From assembly GCA_016858145.1 (NCBI GenBank), contig JAEHOE010000019.1, positions 124,001-188,000 on the forward strand: a stretch of DNA of 64,000 nt. Reading direction: 5' to 3'. The stretch comes from Edaphochlamys debaryana. Its lineage: Eukaryota > Chlorophyta > Chlorophyceae > Chlamydomonadales. The position numbers were made by a program, and so were the translations under genes. The notes under the pieces are model-generated. The model did not search any database. It was not told the DNA's origin and saw only the letters and a list, made by a program, of their open reading frames with translations. Shown piece by piece: positions 35,086 through 48,400 of this stretch; the stretch's first letter is position 1; every line of letters begins with the position of its first letter.

Positions 35086-36456
35086 GGTGCGTAGCAACGC
35101 CGTGCGGAGGGCAGGAGGAGCGGCTGGGGGCCAAGCTGCGCGGTGGAGGCCGAGCGGCGGGCACGGGTACCTTGATGCACTGAACGGATGACGGATGCGG
35201 GCGGCCGGGAACGTGGGGTCCGGGAGGGTGAATGCATAGAAAGGTTGGGCAAGGGGCCGGGGGAGGGGTGCTGCCGTGTGGGAAAGCATGTTGGCCGGGG
35301 GTTCTGCATGTTCACATGTGCTTGGAGGGGGTGGTGACTGTTAAGTGGTTGAGGCCATGAGGCAAAGCGGTGGTTTACATTCCCGTTGCGCTAAGCGTTG
35401 ATGCGGGCAGGCGACAGACGTGCAGCTTGCTATGGCTGCGGTGACTGCTCCTCACAGGTTGCAGGGTAGACGGCTGGGGAACGTTGTCATGGACAGCTGT
35501 TGCGGGGATGAGTGTTGACCTGCCTGCCATTGTTGGCTTGACGGCGAGCATAGGAGACTGATTTGGGTGTGGGCGTGTGGCCTTGACGTCAGTGCGGGGT
35601 ACGGGCCAGACGATGGCGCTGCACCACAATGCATACAAGCTGCAAGTAGAGAAGGTTGCTGAAGGAAGGGCAGCCCGGTTCGGAACGGACTGAGAAGCGG
35701 CCCTCGTCGACGGGACTGCAGTTAGGCGGGCCAGCCAGCAGGCGCTAGTGGTTCTTGGACAGCGCAACAGCAGGGCACACTGTGCTAGCCGGCAATGTGC
35801 CCGCTTTGGGCAGCCAGTCCTTGCACAGGGCTTTCTGTCTAACGTCAGGCCAGCACCCGTACAACTTCTGCTTTTAGCCCCTGCGTCTGGTGGGGGCCAT
35901 GGGTTTACGCTCTCCGCGTTCGGCTCCGCCATTGCCCAGCACCAGCACCATCCTGGATGGTGGCTCCTACGCCACCCACGCCGCCTGTGAAGGTTGGCAT
36001 GCGGGTGCAGGTCAATTTAATGGGCACGGGCGCGCGGGGTTGGTGGGCGTAGCCCCCGCGTAACACACAAGCAAGACGGGCGCGCGGGGGCAAAAGGGCA
36101 GGCCTGGGGTACTAGCACACGCGCGTCGCGCTCAGGGCACGACATGCCGGGGACATGCCGCTCGACGTCCGGTCGGTCACTTTACCTGAGCCACTGGAGG
36201 CTCATTGCGCCGCGCATATATGATGCTGAGGTCAAGCTTCCTATCTCTGGGTCTACCTTGGCTTCCACCGAGCCTCCCTGCTCGGACCTTCGGTGGACGA
36301 GCCCTGCATGCGCTCCGGCAGGCCGGCCCCGGTGACAAAAGACGACACAACGACGTCTGGTCGCATTCTTCACACAAGCCTAGGCAAGACACAACACAAT
36401 ACGAACTGATACTTGGGGGGAATGTCCGCAAACCGTGACCTCTAGCCTGAGTCGCC
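35086..36456. other. Intergenic region between DCP1 and fibrocystin-L, about 1.4 kb
   Basis: This should hold the DCP1 3' UTR and the fibrocystin-L promoter/5' UTR. An antisense open frame (35375-35932) has no motif and is probably chance. No TGTAA was seen on the plus strand. Confidence 0.4.
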
Positions 36457-39400
36457 ATGTTGCACAGCACATTCGTCCGGGCGGCCCTCGCGGCCGCCTG
36501 CATCCTGGCCCTGCTGCCTTCCAGGGGCCTGGCGCAGCCATATATCGACAGCATCCAACCTAGATATGGCTCTCTCGCGGGCGGGACCAGGTGAGTCGAC
36601 GGAGTGCGCTTCCGGGCGGGTACGCTTGACCAGCCTCCTAAGACGAGCCCCTTGCTGCAGGCTTTCCATCTATGGCTCTGGCTTTGGAGATATGATGTCC
36701 GGGATGCCCCTGGTCTTCGTTGGGAGCTACCCCTGCGTCGTCGTCGGTCATCTCTCTGCATCGGAATCGTGAGCGGTGGTCGCTGCAGTGCCCTAGCTCT
36801 CGCCATGTCCAACATCCATGGTGCGCGACGCAGGATTACGTGCCTGACCTCCAAAGGCGAGGCCGGCTCCTATGTTGTGAGCGTAATTGTCGGCAACTTT
36901 GAGCCGGTCACGATCTCGAGCTTCATCTACAGCGACTCATACAGCCCAAGTAAGCCTGCGGGGCTGCGCGCCTAACCGAGCCATTCCGTAGAGCACCACA
37001 TGCGGATGCCGACGTCTCGGCTTGCCCGGCATATGGCATGGGCTATGGCGGGGTGTTGCGCTTACCCAGCACAGAATGTCGGGACCGGCGTTAGCGTGTG
37101 TGGACAACGACCGCCGCCCTCCCAGCATGCCCGTGCCCTACCTCGCCAAACGGCCCGAGCCCCGCAGCACCCAGGCGCTGTCCCTGCGGACAACGGCTTC
37201 AGTGGCCGATCCCTTGACAGCTGCCCACATCAGCCTGGCCGTGGGCTCCTAAGCATGACCGTGCTGAGCACATCTATCTTGCCCTGGGCTCCCAAGCAAG
37301 TCAGGGTTGGGCTCCCACCCCTCTCCCATTCCGCAGCTCTCCGGGCCATTTACCCGAGCGCTGGGCCGCCTGGGACGATTGCGTACCTCATGGGGAAGCC
37401 CACATGGAGCATCTCCCAGGACTGCAAGCCGGAGAACTGGGGGGAGGTCAGCTGCGTGAGCGCCATCATGTTTGGGGACTGGCTGTGTCGCCAGGACGTG
37501 GACAACGAGGACACAATCCTCCAGTTCAGCCCGTTCCCGGACTGGAACCGCTACTACAACGGGTGGACGGGGATGTACCGCGTGGGCTGCTCGGTGGCTG
37601 CGCCCCGCCCCGGCGAGGACCAGGTGCGAAGAGCCTCGGGGTGCGGAAGGGGTGGGGGCAGGAGGAACGGCAGGCGTTGGAGCCCCAAGGGGCAGTGCGC
37701 AATGAAGGCTTGAGCCCGCAGGGCTCATGCTTACTTACCGCCTGTGCTCTGCAAGCTTGGGCTGCGCTGTGCACATGAATCCGAGTCGCGCATGCCCTTA
37801 CCGGACCACTTGCCTTGCCGTCTTTTGCAGCCCGCCATCGGCACCGCTGGCTCCTTCAACGCCTCTCTCCACTTTGAGGGCAGCCTGCGTGGCGGCCTGC
37901 CGACCCCTGAGGCGCTGTCGTACCAATACGACGTGAACGGCATCCCTTACCAATTCCAGCTGTACCCGGAGGTCACCTCTGTCAGCCCCGCCGCCGGCTC
38001 CACGGCTGGCGGCAACACGCTTACGCTCCGCGGCCGTGGCTTCCCGGACCTGTCCCTTGAGCGGCCAGGGGACCGCGTTGAGGTCAAGGTTGGCGGCGCG
38101 CCTTGCGTGGTGGTCAGCAGCGAGTTTGACAAGGTCACTTGCGTGACTGAGCCCCGCCCGGACGCTGGGATCAACTACGACGCGACGCCCATCAAGGGCC
38201 TGTACCCCGCCGGGCGCGGCGTGGAGTATGAGTTCTACAACCTGACGGACAGCAGCCCCTTCATGAACAAGTGGAGCGACACGTTCCGCAACCTGTGGCG
38301 CATCAACAACACCTACAAGCTGACGGACGTGCGCAACGGGTCGTACGCCGAGATCCTGACGGGTGGCTGGGACTCGCCCAACTACGCTGAGAAGTGGCAC
38401 TGCTCCGCCATGAAGGCCTTCTTCACCGCCCCGCTGCCGGGCGACTACAGGTGGGGAGGAGGCGGAGGGGGGCGGGCGGGGGCAGGGTCCAAAGAAGTGC
38501 AAGCGGCGGGATTGGTGCTGGGATGCGAGGGCGCCCAGCGGTGCTTTGTGGCCCGCAGCCCTGGCTCTCCGCTAAGTTGCCTTTGCGTGTTGCTTCACTG
38601 CCCTCTCTGCCCGCGCCTCCATCCCCAGGTTCTACATGGCGGCGGATGACTATGGCCAGCTGAACGCCACCTGGCTCGAGGTGGGAAAGCTCTGCCGAAT
38701 CGGGCTGGAAGCTGGTGACCAGCTCAGGCTAGGGCTGGGCCTCACGGTTGTCGCTTGGGTAGATCAAAGGTCTTGGTTGGGCGCGTCGCCCTGCCGGTCG
38801 CCTGCCGACCCATGCGCTCTGTCTTCCAGCTGCCTGCTTTTAGCCCTGCGGCGTACTCCCCGGCCCACACGTCCCCAATCCCTGACTCCCCTCTCCCTGC
38901 GCAGAACGGCGTGGAGGTCAGCCGCACCATTGTCAACATGACCACGTGGGCGGCCACCGACGATTTCTTCAAGTACGACACCCAGGCCTCGGCGCCCATC
39001 ACGCTGGCCGAGGGCCAGAGCGTGCTGCTGCAGAGCTCGCACTGCAACACGTACAGCATCGGCCACCAGCAGGTGGCGGTGCGCGTGCCGGTGCCCGAGC
39101 CCCGCCTCAACTCCATGGCTGAGGAGCAGCGCATCACGATCACCACCCAGTCCACGCAACGCATGCTGTACATCAAGTACCTGTACGGCGCCGGCGTGGG
39201 CACGTCCATCAAGCGCTTCGAGCTCTCGACCATCGTTGACGCCAGCCTCGACAACGATGCCCTTGGCATCAAGATTGAGTTTGACTCCGTCACGGTTGTT
39301 GTGCCGGCTACTGCCACCGCCGCCGACATGACGGCGATGGTTGAGGAGGCGTTTGGCGGCAAGGGCTCGCTCGGTTCCAACCGTGCCCAGTTTGGCGTCC

Positions 39401-42400
39401 GCAAGGAGCGCAAGCAGGGGTCGCTGGTGATTGAGTTTGGCATCAACAGCACCCTCGGCGACAGTATTGACTTTGACGGGATGACCGTGGAGCTGGACAC
39501 CATCCGGCCCAAGGCCTACACATACGTTGCCGATGACTCCACCTGCACCTACTCCAACGAGTACAACCGCCCCGACCCCAGCGCCGGCGTGCCCCCGCCT
39601 CCGCCCATGGACGACGCCACCCTGGGCGTTGTGCTGCTGGAGGTGCCTCGCTTCGAGGTGCCCCGCGTCGTCCCTGGCGGCAACATCGAGCTCTACACGG
39701 GCGCTTCAGAGACCCCCATCACCCTGCCCTACGACGCTGACGCCTCGATGGTCCGTGCCGCGCTGCGCAACCTGACCAACTACGATGCCACCGTGCTGGC
39801 CAACAGCACCGTGCGCGAGGGAGCCTACTTTGCCCGCATCTGGAACATCACCTTCCCCAACTATGCCAGCAGCAGCATCCCCCCGATCACGGCACGCATC
39901 GAGCCCAACAGCGCCCCCGACGGCGTCCTGGTGACCACTGAGGTCCGCCCGGCTTCGGACGGCCTGTCGGGCAAGTTCATGGTCTCCTTTGCCGGCTACT
40001 GCGAGGCTGTGGCTATGGAGCCTGGCTTCAATGCGGAGCAGATCAGCGCCGCTCTGTCCCGGCTGCCCAAGCTCGGCTCCCCGCTCCGAGTGGACATTGA
40101 CGGCAGCCTGGCCAGCTCCGTCACCTTCACCATCACCTTTGACCCCTTCAAGAACCCCGGCGACGTGCCCTCGCTCCGCGTGGTTGACATCCGTGCGCTG
40201 GGCGGCGTGAAGCCCAACGCTTCTGTCAGCACCATCCGTGACGGTTCCATCGACGCCTTCTACGCCCCCATCCCCACCGAGTTCCTGCGCCTCGCCACCG
40301 CCACGCCCAACACCATCAAGGCCTCGGCCAACCTCGCTCCCTTCGCCTGCGCTGACCCCACCGGCGCCTGCCCCTACGTCTATGACGACGCCCTCACGCC
40401 CATCGTCACCGCCATCTCGCCCCGCGCCCTCAGCTTCGCTGATGCCACGGAGCTGCCCCTCACCATCACCGGCACCGGGTTCACCCTGGCCAACAGCGCC
40501 TTCGCCAACGTCACCGTGGGCAACGCCACCTGCCGGGTCACCAGCTTCACTGATACCCAGATCATCTGCATGGTATCGGAGAACGCCCCCGCTGGCTCTC
40601 GTGAGGTCAAGGTCAACGTCCAGAACGTGGGCTTTGCAAAGGGCTTCTTCACCGTTGTCCTAGAGACCCTGTTCGTAACTGGTGTGGTGCCCTCGCCCGC
40701 CGTCGTGTCGGCCAGCGGCCAGTCCGTGCTGAAGTTCACGGGCAAGGGCTTCGACCCGGTCAATTGCAGCAGCAACGTAATCCTTATCGACAACGTGCCC
40801 TGCGTCTCCATTGCCTGCACGACCCGCTCCCTGACGGTGCTCTACCCCGGCAACGGCGGCACCGAGCGCCTGGGTGCCAGCGTGGTTGCGCGTGTGTACG
40901 AGAAAGGCAAGATGATTGACGAGGACGCGCCCGCTTCCCCCACCGTGGACGTGTCCCTGACCGGCTCCGCCATCACCGCCGTTGCGCCCGACCAGCTGCC
41001 CGGCTCTGGCGGCAACATCACGCTCAGCCTGGCCAACACCGCCGCCGGCACTGTCACCGCAGTCTACCTGCTGCCCCGCCTCACCGACCTCGCCAACTAC
41101 ACGGCCGTCAACGCTGCCTTCAAGGCCCGTGTGCCCTGCGAGAACGTGACTGGCTCGGGCGCCGCGGCCGTCACCTGCGCCGCCGGGCCCCTGCCCAACG
41201 GCCAGTACCAGGTGCTCGCCGAGCTCTCCTCCGGCCTGCAGCTGCTGTGTAGCGACACTGTCCTCTACGACCTGCTCATCGAGTCGGTGTCCCCCGGCAG
41301 CGGCTCCATTGGCGGCGGCACCACCGTGGTCATTCGCGGCTCTGGCTTCAGCCCCATCGCCGCCGATAACCTGGTCTACATCCGCGTGCCCATCTCCTCC
41401 GTGTTCCTGAACGGCATTGTCATGTGCAACACAGTCTCGGCCAACGCCACCACCATCGTGTGCCGCACCCGGCCCCACCTGGCCGCTGAGGCGGACGTGG
41501 ATGACCCCTTCGCCAAGAAGGTCATGCCCGTCCCCACCCTGGCTCGTTCGGTCCGTGTGGTCATCTGCAACACCACGTACTACAACACCTCTAAGCTGCG
41601 GGACTACTGCTCCGACCTGGCTGAGACGCCCCGTGCCCGCTGCACCGGCACCGGCCCCAACCCCTGCTCGTTCGCGTGAGTGCTGGCTGGCGTAGTGCGC
41701 CTGAGTTGAGGGAAGGCGCAGGGCAGCTGCATGCGGGGCTTGTGGGTTGCCAAGGGCTGGCTCGCCCGCCGGCTAGGCTGCTGCGTACAGGCTCGTGCTT
41801 GCCCCTCATCAGGCTAAGCAAGTTAACGCCATCCCTGCCTTGGCCTCTTTCCCGCCCTGCAGCTACGTCACCGAGCTCACGCCCGCCATCGGCGGCGTGG
41901 TGCCCACTCGCGGCTACGGCGGCCAGTCTGTGACCATCGTGGGCTCCTTCCTGGGCGGCGTGGCCCACGCCTACCTGACCCAGAACGGCGTGACCATGGG
42001 CGAGTGCCTGGACGTTCAGGCCTCTGGCGGCGCCGTCACCTGCACCCTGCCCGACCTTCCCTCCGGCGTCTACAACTTCCTCCTTAAGAAGGCCAACGGC
42101 GAGCTGTCGGTCGACGCGCTCAACTCGGGCGTCTTTACCTACTACACCACCATCACCGCCCTCGCCAACAACGCTGGCTCCCTGGCTGGCGGTCTTCCGC
42201 TGACGCTGACGGCCGGCGGCGCGGGCTTTGCCCTGGGCGGCCCCAACACGACCACCAACACCACGGCCAACATGGTCACCATTGCGGGCCTGCCCTGCCC
42301 CGTCCTGACCGCCGACCTGTACAAGCTCACCTGCCGCTCGCCCCCCATCAACGGCTACGTGTTTGCCGAGTACTGGAACCTGGGCGTCAGCGCCTACTCC

Positions 42401-45400
42401 ATGCCCTCCAACCTCATCTCCTGGACCAGGCCTCGTAAGCGCATGGGCCACGGCTGGGCAGGGCAGGGGGAGCGTGGTGAAGGTGACGGCCTGAAGGATC
42501 CGCTTGGTTTCGTCCTGGGTCTCTCGTGCTCTGACCTCTTTCCCTTGAGGCCCCAGGCCACAGTCCTGCCCTCTGCTTGGCCTTGCTTTCTTGCTCAGGC
42601 CTTGCTCGGTTGCTCCCGCCCCCCTCCCCCCTTGCCTTGCAGACGCCTCCCGCCTGGAGAAGGGCATCAACTTCAACTGGGGCAGCGGCTCCCCAATCAC
42701 GGGCACCATTGCGAGCGACTTCTTTGTCGTCCGCTTCACTTTCTACATGCAGGTGCGTGTCTTTGCTCGTCGGGCGGGGCAGCACCTACAAGCCCTTTGT
42801 GGCCCCCCTCCTGCCCCCCTCCCTGTCTGGCCTCTCCTTGCCCTACGCCCCCGTCCTGCCTCCTCGCTGACCACCCCTTACTTCTACCCGCAGGTCTCAA
42901 GCGCCCAGAGCGTCACCTACTACCTCGAGTCAGACGACGACTCCCAGCTGTACGTCGATGACGCCCTGATCGGCACGCGCTGGCGCGACCTGCCCGTGGA
43001 CCTCACCCCCGGCGTCCACAAGTTCGTCATCACGTACGCCGAGTACGGCGGTTCAGCGTACGTCCGTTTCAAGGTCAACGGCGCCACCCCTGACTGGTCC
43101 AAGGTCACCCCCGTGCCCCCCGGCTCTGCTCTGCCCGTTGAGATCAACATCAATGGCGTGACCGCCGAGTCCCACTGCCCCGAGTCCAACATCACCCTGC
43201 TGGTCCCCGGCTGGGCCCCGGACGCCGCCGAGCCCACGTGGCAGACCACGGACGAGAACGTGTGCAGCTTCGTGTACAGCACGTACCGTACGCCCACGCT
43301 GGTTCCGGTCGGTACGGCAACCAACGGCATCACGCCCTTCCAGCCCAACGGCGCCAACATCCCCATCACCATCACCGGCAAGTTCCCCTACGACACCTCC
43401 AAGCCCGCGGCCCCTCAGTTCGCCATTACCATCCTCGACCTGCCCTGCCCCGTCACCGAAATTGCCTCTGACGTGGCCTCCAATGTGACCACCGTCACGT
43501 GCATGGGCCCTGCCGTGCCAACTGGGCTCTGGCCCGTCAACATCCTGGTCCAGGGCCTGGGCTTCGCCCGCCCCGTCCTTGGGGCCTCTACCGGGGACAC
43601 GGACCTGCCTACCATCAACTACCCCCTGCTCGTTGACTCCATCAACGGGGCCAAGGCCACAACGGCGGTGGCCGGGACGCCCGTGTGCCAGATGTCGATC
43701 TACGGAGGCGGCACGGCCGTGCTCATGGGCTACGGATTCGTTAAGGACGGGATGGACGTGGTTACCAACCGCACTTTCACGGTGCTGTTTGACACGCTCG
43801 GCAACGCCGGCGCTTGCAACACCCGCTCGGCCGGCTCGCCCCTCTGCCTGGGAGCCCGCGACGTGCCCCTCTCGCCCGAGCTGCTGGCCTGCGACGGCCC
43901 CACCGCCACCATCCGCGTGCCCCGCTTCGTGGGCAGCTCCGACCCCGCCACCGTCGCCGGCGTGGCCAGCGTCGTGGCCTCGTTGAAGCTCAAGCCCCGC
44001 GTCTACCTGCCCCCGGGCGTACTGCTGCGCGGCAACAACTACTCCGAGGTCAGCTCCTTCCCCCTGCTGGTGGCCTGCGGCACCTACACGCCCAAGCTCT
44101 TTGACCTCAGCATGACCAGCACGGCCCCCGTCACCAACGGCGCCTCGCTGGACCTCTCCTGGTCCCTAGCCGCCAACATGTCCAACATCCCGGTGGGCCC
44201 TGTCAACGGCAACAGCACCGCCACGGTGCAGTTTGAGGTCGCCGGCGGCCGCGTGCTGACCTGCAAGAACCCCAAGGTCCTGTCCAGCGTGCCCGGCGCC
44301 AGCAGTTACAGCGAGACGCTGCGCTGCGAGCTGCCGGCCCACATGCCCGCCGCCACCTACACGATGTGGGTGTGCGTCCAGCCCGTGGGCTGCGGCGCCT
44401 TCCAGCGCTTCACCGTGCCCCTCACCGTCACCAGCCTGTCGGTGGACCGCGGCAGCAGCGCCGGCGGCATGACGGTCGTCATCCGCGGCTCGGGCTTTGA
44501 CCTGGACCCAACCTACCCCACCGTCCGCTTCGGCAACTACACGTGCGACGTTCAGGACGTTGACACCACCAGCCTCACCTGCATCACCGGCTCCCTGCCC
44601 TCCAAGCCCGTCACCACCGAGGCCCTGCCGCTCTCGGTCGTGCCCACCAAGGGCGCGCCCCTGGCCCTCTTCGACAACCTGCAGTTCGTTTACGACCCCA
44701 CCCTCGAGTCCGCCGCCTTCGTTTCGAAGCCCAACCGTGGCTCCACCGAGGGCGGCACCAAGATCGAGATCACGGGTGCGGACTTCAGCGCCAATGCCGA
44801 GACCAAGGTCATTATCGGCGGCACGCAGTGCGTCAACGTCACCGTGATTAGCTCCACTGCCATTCGCTGCACCACCGGCAAGCCGCCGCGCAACATCATG
44901 CGCGTGCCCCTGCCCGTTGTGGTATGGCAGTCGGGCCGCGGCTACTCCCGCTCCAACGCCTCCTACCAGTACATTGATCTGTGGAGCCGCAACAGCACCT
45001 GGGGCGGCGGCCCTCTGCCCGGCGACGGGGACTGGGTCAGGATCCCGGAGGGCATCACCGTCCTGCTCGATATCAGCCCGCCGCCGCTTGACATGGTGGT
45101 GCTTGAGGGCAACCTGGTGTTTGACGACACGGCCGATTACATCAACCTGCAGACGCGCTACATCCTGGTTATGGGCGGAAATCTGACGATCGGTACCGCG
45201 GAGAAGCCGTACCCAGGCCGTGCTAACATCACCATGCTGGGCGGCCCCAACAGCCGTGATCTGCCCATGTACGGCGGCAAGGCGATTGGCGTGCGCGAGG
45301 GCGTGGTGACGCTGTACGGAAAGCCCAAGATCCCGCACTACACCAACCTCAACCAGACCGTGCGCAAGGGCGGCAACTCGATCACCATCAACGGTGACGT

Positions 45401-48400
45401 GAACTGGGAGGTGAGGCTGGTTGCGGCGTTGCGGTTTGGGCTGGCGGGCATCTGCAGCGCTTGGCAACACTCTCTGCACTGGCCTTTAACCGCTTCAGCT
45501 CACCTGTCTTGCTCCCCTTTGCCCTGCGAAGCCGACAGCCCTTCACAGCCCGCTTCCTACCCCTTGCCTCTTGCTAACCCCCTTCCGCCCCTCCGTACCT
45601 GCCTCCCTAGGTTGGCGACACCATCGTTATTGCCACCAGCTCCTGGAACGGTACCGAGGCGGACGAGGCCGTGGTGACCGCTATCGACAAGGTCTCGGTG
45701 CCCGGCTGCGTCGTGCTGAGCCTGGACCGGGCCATGCTGTACGACCACGTGGGAGCCATCCACACGCAGCCCGGCGCCGCTGACCTGGACATGCGCGCCG
45801 AGGTGGCGGTGCTCACCCGCAACGTCCTGTTCACGGGCGACTGGCAGAGCCGCAAGTACATGTACGGCGCCACGCTCATGGTCAACTCGCCGCGTAACAT
45901 GCCCCGCGCGCTGATCCGCTTCGACAACGTGGAGGTGACGCAGAGCGGCCAGGCGTTCCGCCTCGGCCGCTACTCGCTCCACTGGCACATGCACGGTGAC
46001 GTCAACTACCAGTCCTGGGTGCGCGGCTGCGCCATCCACCACACCTACAATCGCGCCATCACCATCCACGGCACGCACCGCGCCATCATCCAGAACGTCA
46101 CCGCCTACCGCACCATGGGCCACACGTTCTTCCTGGAGGTGGGGTGGGGTGCTTGCCTTGGGTTTGGCGACAGGGGCTGGGCCTAGGGAACAAGACTGGG
46201 CGTGCCAGGGCTCCTGGGCTAAAGCAGGGGTTATTATAGACAACGGGGCGTAGTGCCGCGGTGTTGGCGTCGCATGATGTTGGCCGACGCAGGGGTGCCA
46301 GGGCTGGAAGCAGGTGTGACTGTTGCCCATGCAGCTCTCACCTCCTGCCGTGCTGACCCCTCTCCTTGGCACTCCCCTCCCGTACACTCACAGGACGGTA
46401 TTGAGTCGGGCAACCTGATTGAGAACAACATTGGTATTGACGTGCGCGCCTCCGATGCCCTGCTCAACACGGACACGACCCCCGCCGTGTTCTGGATCAC
46501 CAACCCCAACAACACCGTGCGCAACAATGTGGCTGCCGGCTCCGCCGCCTACGGCTACTGGTACCGCATGCTGGACAACCCCGAGGGCCCCTCGTACACC
46601 ACCAAGGTCTGCCCCAAGTTCATGCAGATGCTTGAGTTCTCCAACAACACGGCCCACGGCAACATGTTCTACGGCCTGCGCATCCACCCCGAGTACTACC
46701 CCCGCAACTCCCCCTGCAACGGCTTCAGCTCGTGGCAGCCGTTCGAGCAGGTGGGATGCAGCGCGTGGTTGCGGGCTTCTGCTGCGTTGCCCTTTCGTAG
46801 GCGCCTTCCTCTGGGCCTGCCCTTGCGGCTCGCGTGGAGCCGGGCCTTCAGCAGCGCACACTTGTAGTCTTGAACCTCCTGCCCTCTCCCATCCCGCCCC
46901 TTGCAGACGCCCGCTGTCTTCAACGGCCTGCGCTCCTACAAGAACGGCATGAAGGGCGTGATCTGCACGCAGTGCGGCCTGGTGCAGTGGACCAACATGG
47001 TGCTGGGAGACAACGGTGGCGGCCCGCGTGCCCACATTGTCAACGGCAAGGACCATGGTGGCGATGCCGAGATGTCTTGGGTGGTGGACGACCGAAACCG
47101 CTTCTTCGTGGAGACAGACCAGATGGCGGGTATCACCAACATGACCATCTATGCCCGCACCTCGACCGGCAACGTCGGAACCGCTGGCCAGTGGCCCTCC
47201 GGCCGCCGTGTCGCCGGCATTATCACCCAGTCCCCCGTCCTGGTAAGCACTGCTTTGCGGTTGCGGACGAGCTTCAGAGTACTGCTACCTTCGCATATGC
47301 CCATCGCGAGATGCGATCGAGCGCCTTCGGCCGACTTGTCCACATGCCTCGCGACATGCGAGATCGCTATCTAATGTTTTACGTGTCTGCCACCGCTTTC
47401 GATGCAACTGTTCTCGTAATAGAATGACTTTAGTACGGGATAACTGGATTGCCAGCCCGCTTGCGAGGAAGTACCGGAGAAGTCCCGAGCGCCGCATGCC
47501 CACCCGGCCGCCTAATGCCCCGCCTCCCATGCCTGCCCCCCTCCCCCTCTTCCTCCTCGCAGGGCGATCCTAAGCACTCTGCCTTGATGGCGATAACCAA
47601 CGTAACTTTCGTTGATTTCAGTGCTACTGCTCCGCTTGTGGGCCCTGAATACTCAGCCCTGGAGGCGTGCGGCAAGTGCAAGACCTTCCAGGGGGGTGCT
47701 ACCACCTTCACCAGCGGCCTCAAGTTCATCACCACGGACGGCAGCCCCACCAAGCTGTCGACCTGGAGCTGGGGCCACCAGGGCGTCTTCCAGGTGCGTT
47801 GGGGCAGAGGTGACCGTGCAACTCCATTACCTTGCGCCAGGGCTGACTGCGCCGTCCACCTTGCCGCTACCCATACCTTGGCCCTTGACCCTCGTGCCGC
47901 TTGGCCTGCCCTCCCGCTCCCTCCCCAGGACATGGACGGCTCTCTGATCAACGCCGACACCATCCCGGCCTCGCTGCAGCCCAACAACTGGGCCCTGGGC
48001 CCCGGCACCACCTGGCACTCGGCCGTGGAGAGCGAGCTCTTTGACCCCAACGAGTGCGTCTACCTGCGCCCTGAGACCAACGCCGACGCCGACCCCATCA
48101 CCAACGATGGCGCCATCTGCAGCCCCGCCCTCACCTTCCGCCGCATCATGCTCAACGGCCACGGCCCCGAGTTCATCAAGTTCAAGGACCTGAAGCTCAC
48201 CTCCCTCGCCACCAACCGCACTTCGCTCGTGCACTTCACCAAGTACAACGAGGAGGGCTACCAGTTCACGGTGCCCACCGGCCGCGACTACTGGGTGCAC
48301 TGGGACATGCCGTTCCGCGTGGATCCCGAGGAGTTCCAGCTCCACAAGATGGATCTCATGAAGCCCGAGCACCACGTGTTCATCTCGTCCAAGTACGTGC

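Noticed and set aside
35375..35932. 185-codon minus-strand open frame between DCP1 and fibrocystin-L
   Set aside because: No recognisable domain, no splice partners and low-complexity Ser/Pro/Thr content. It fits a chance frame in the DCP1 3' flank.
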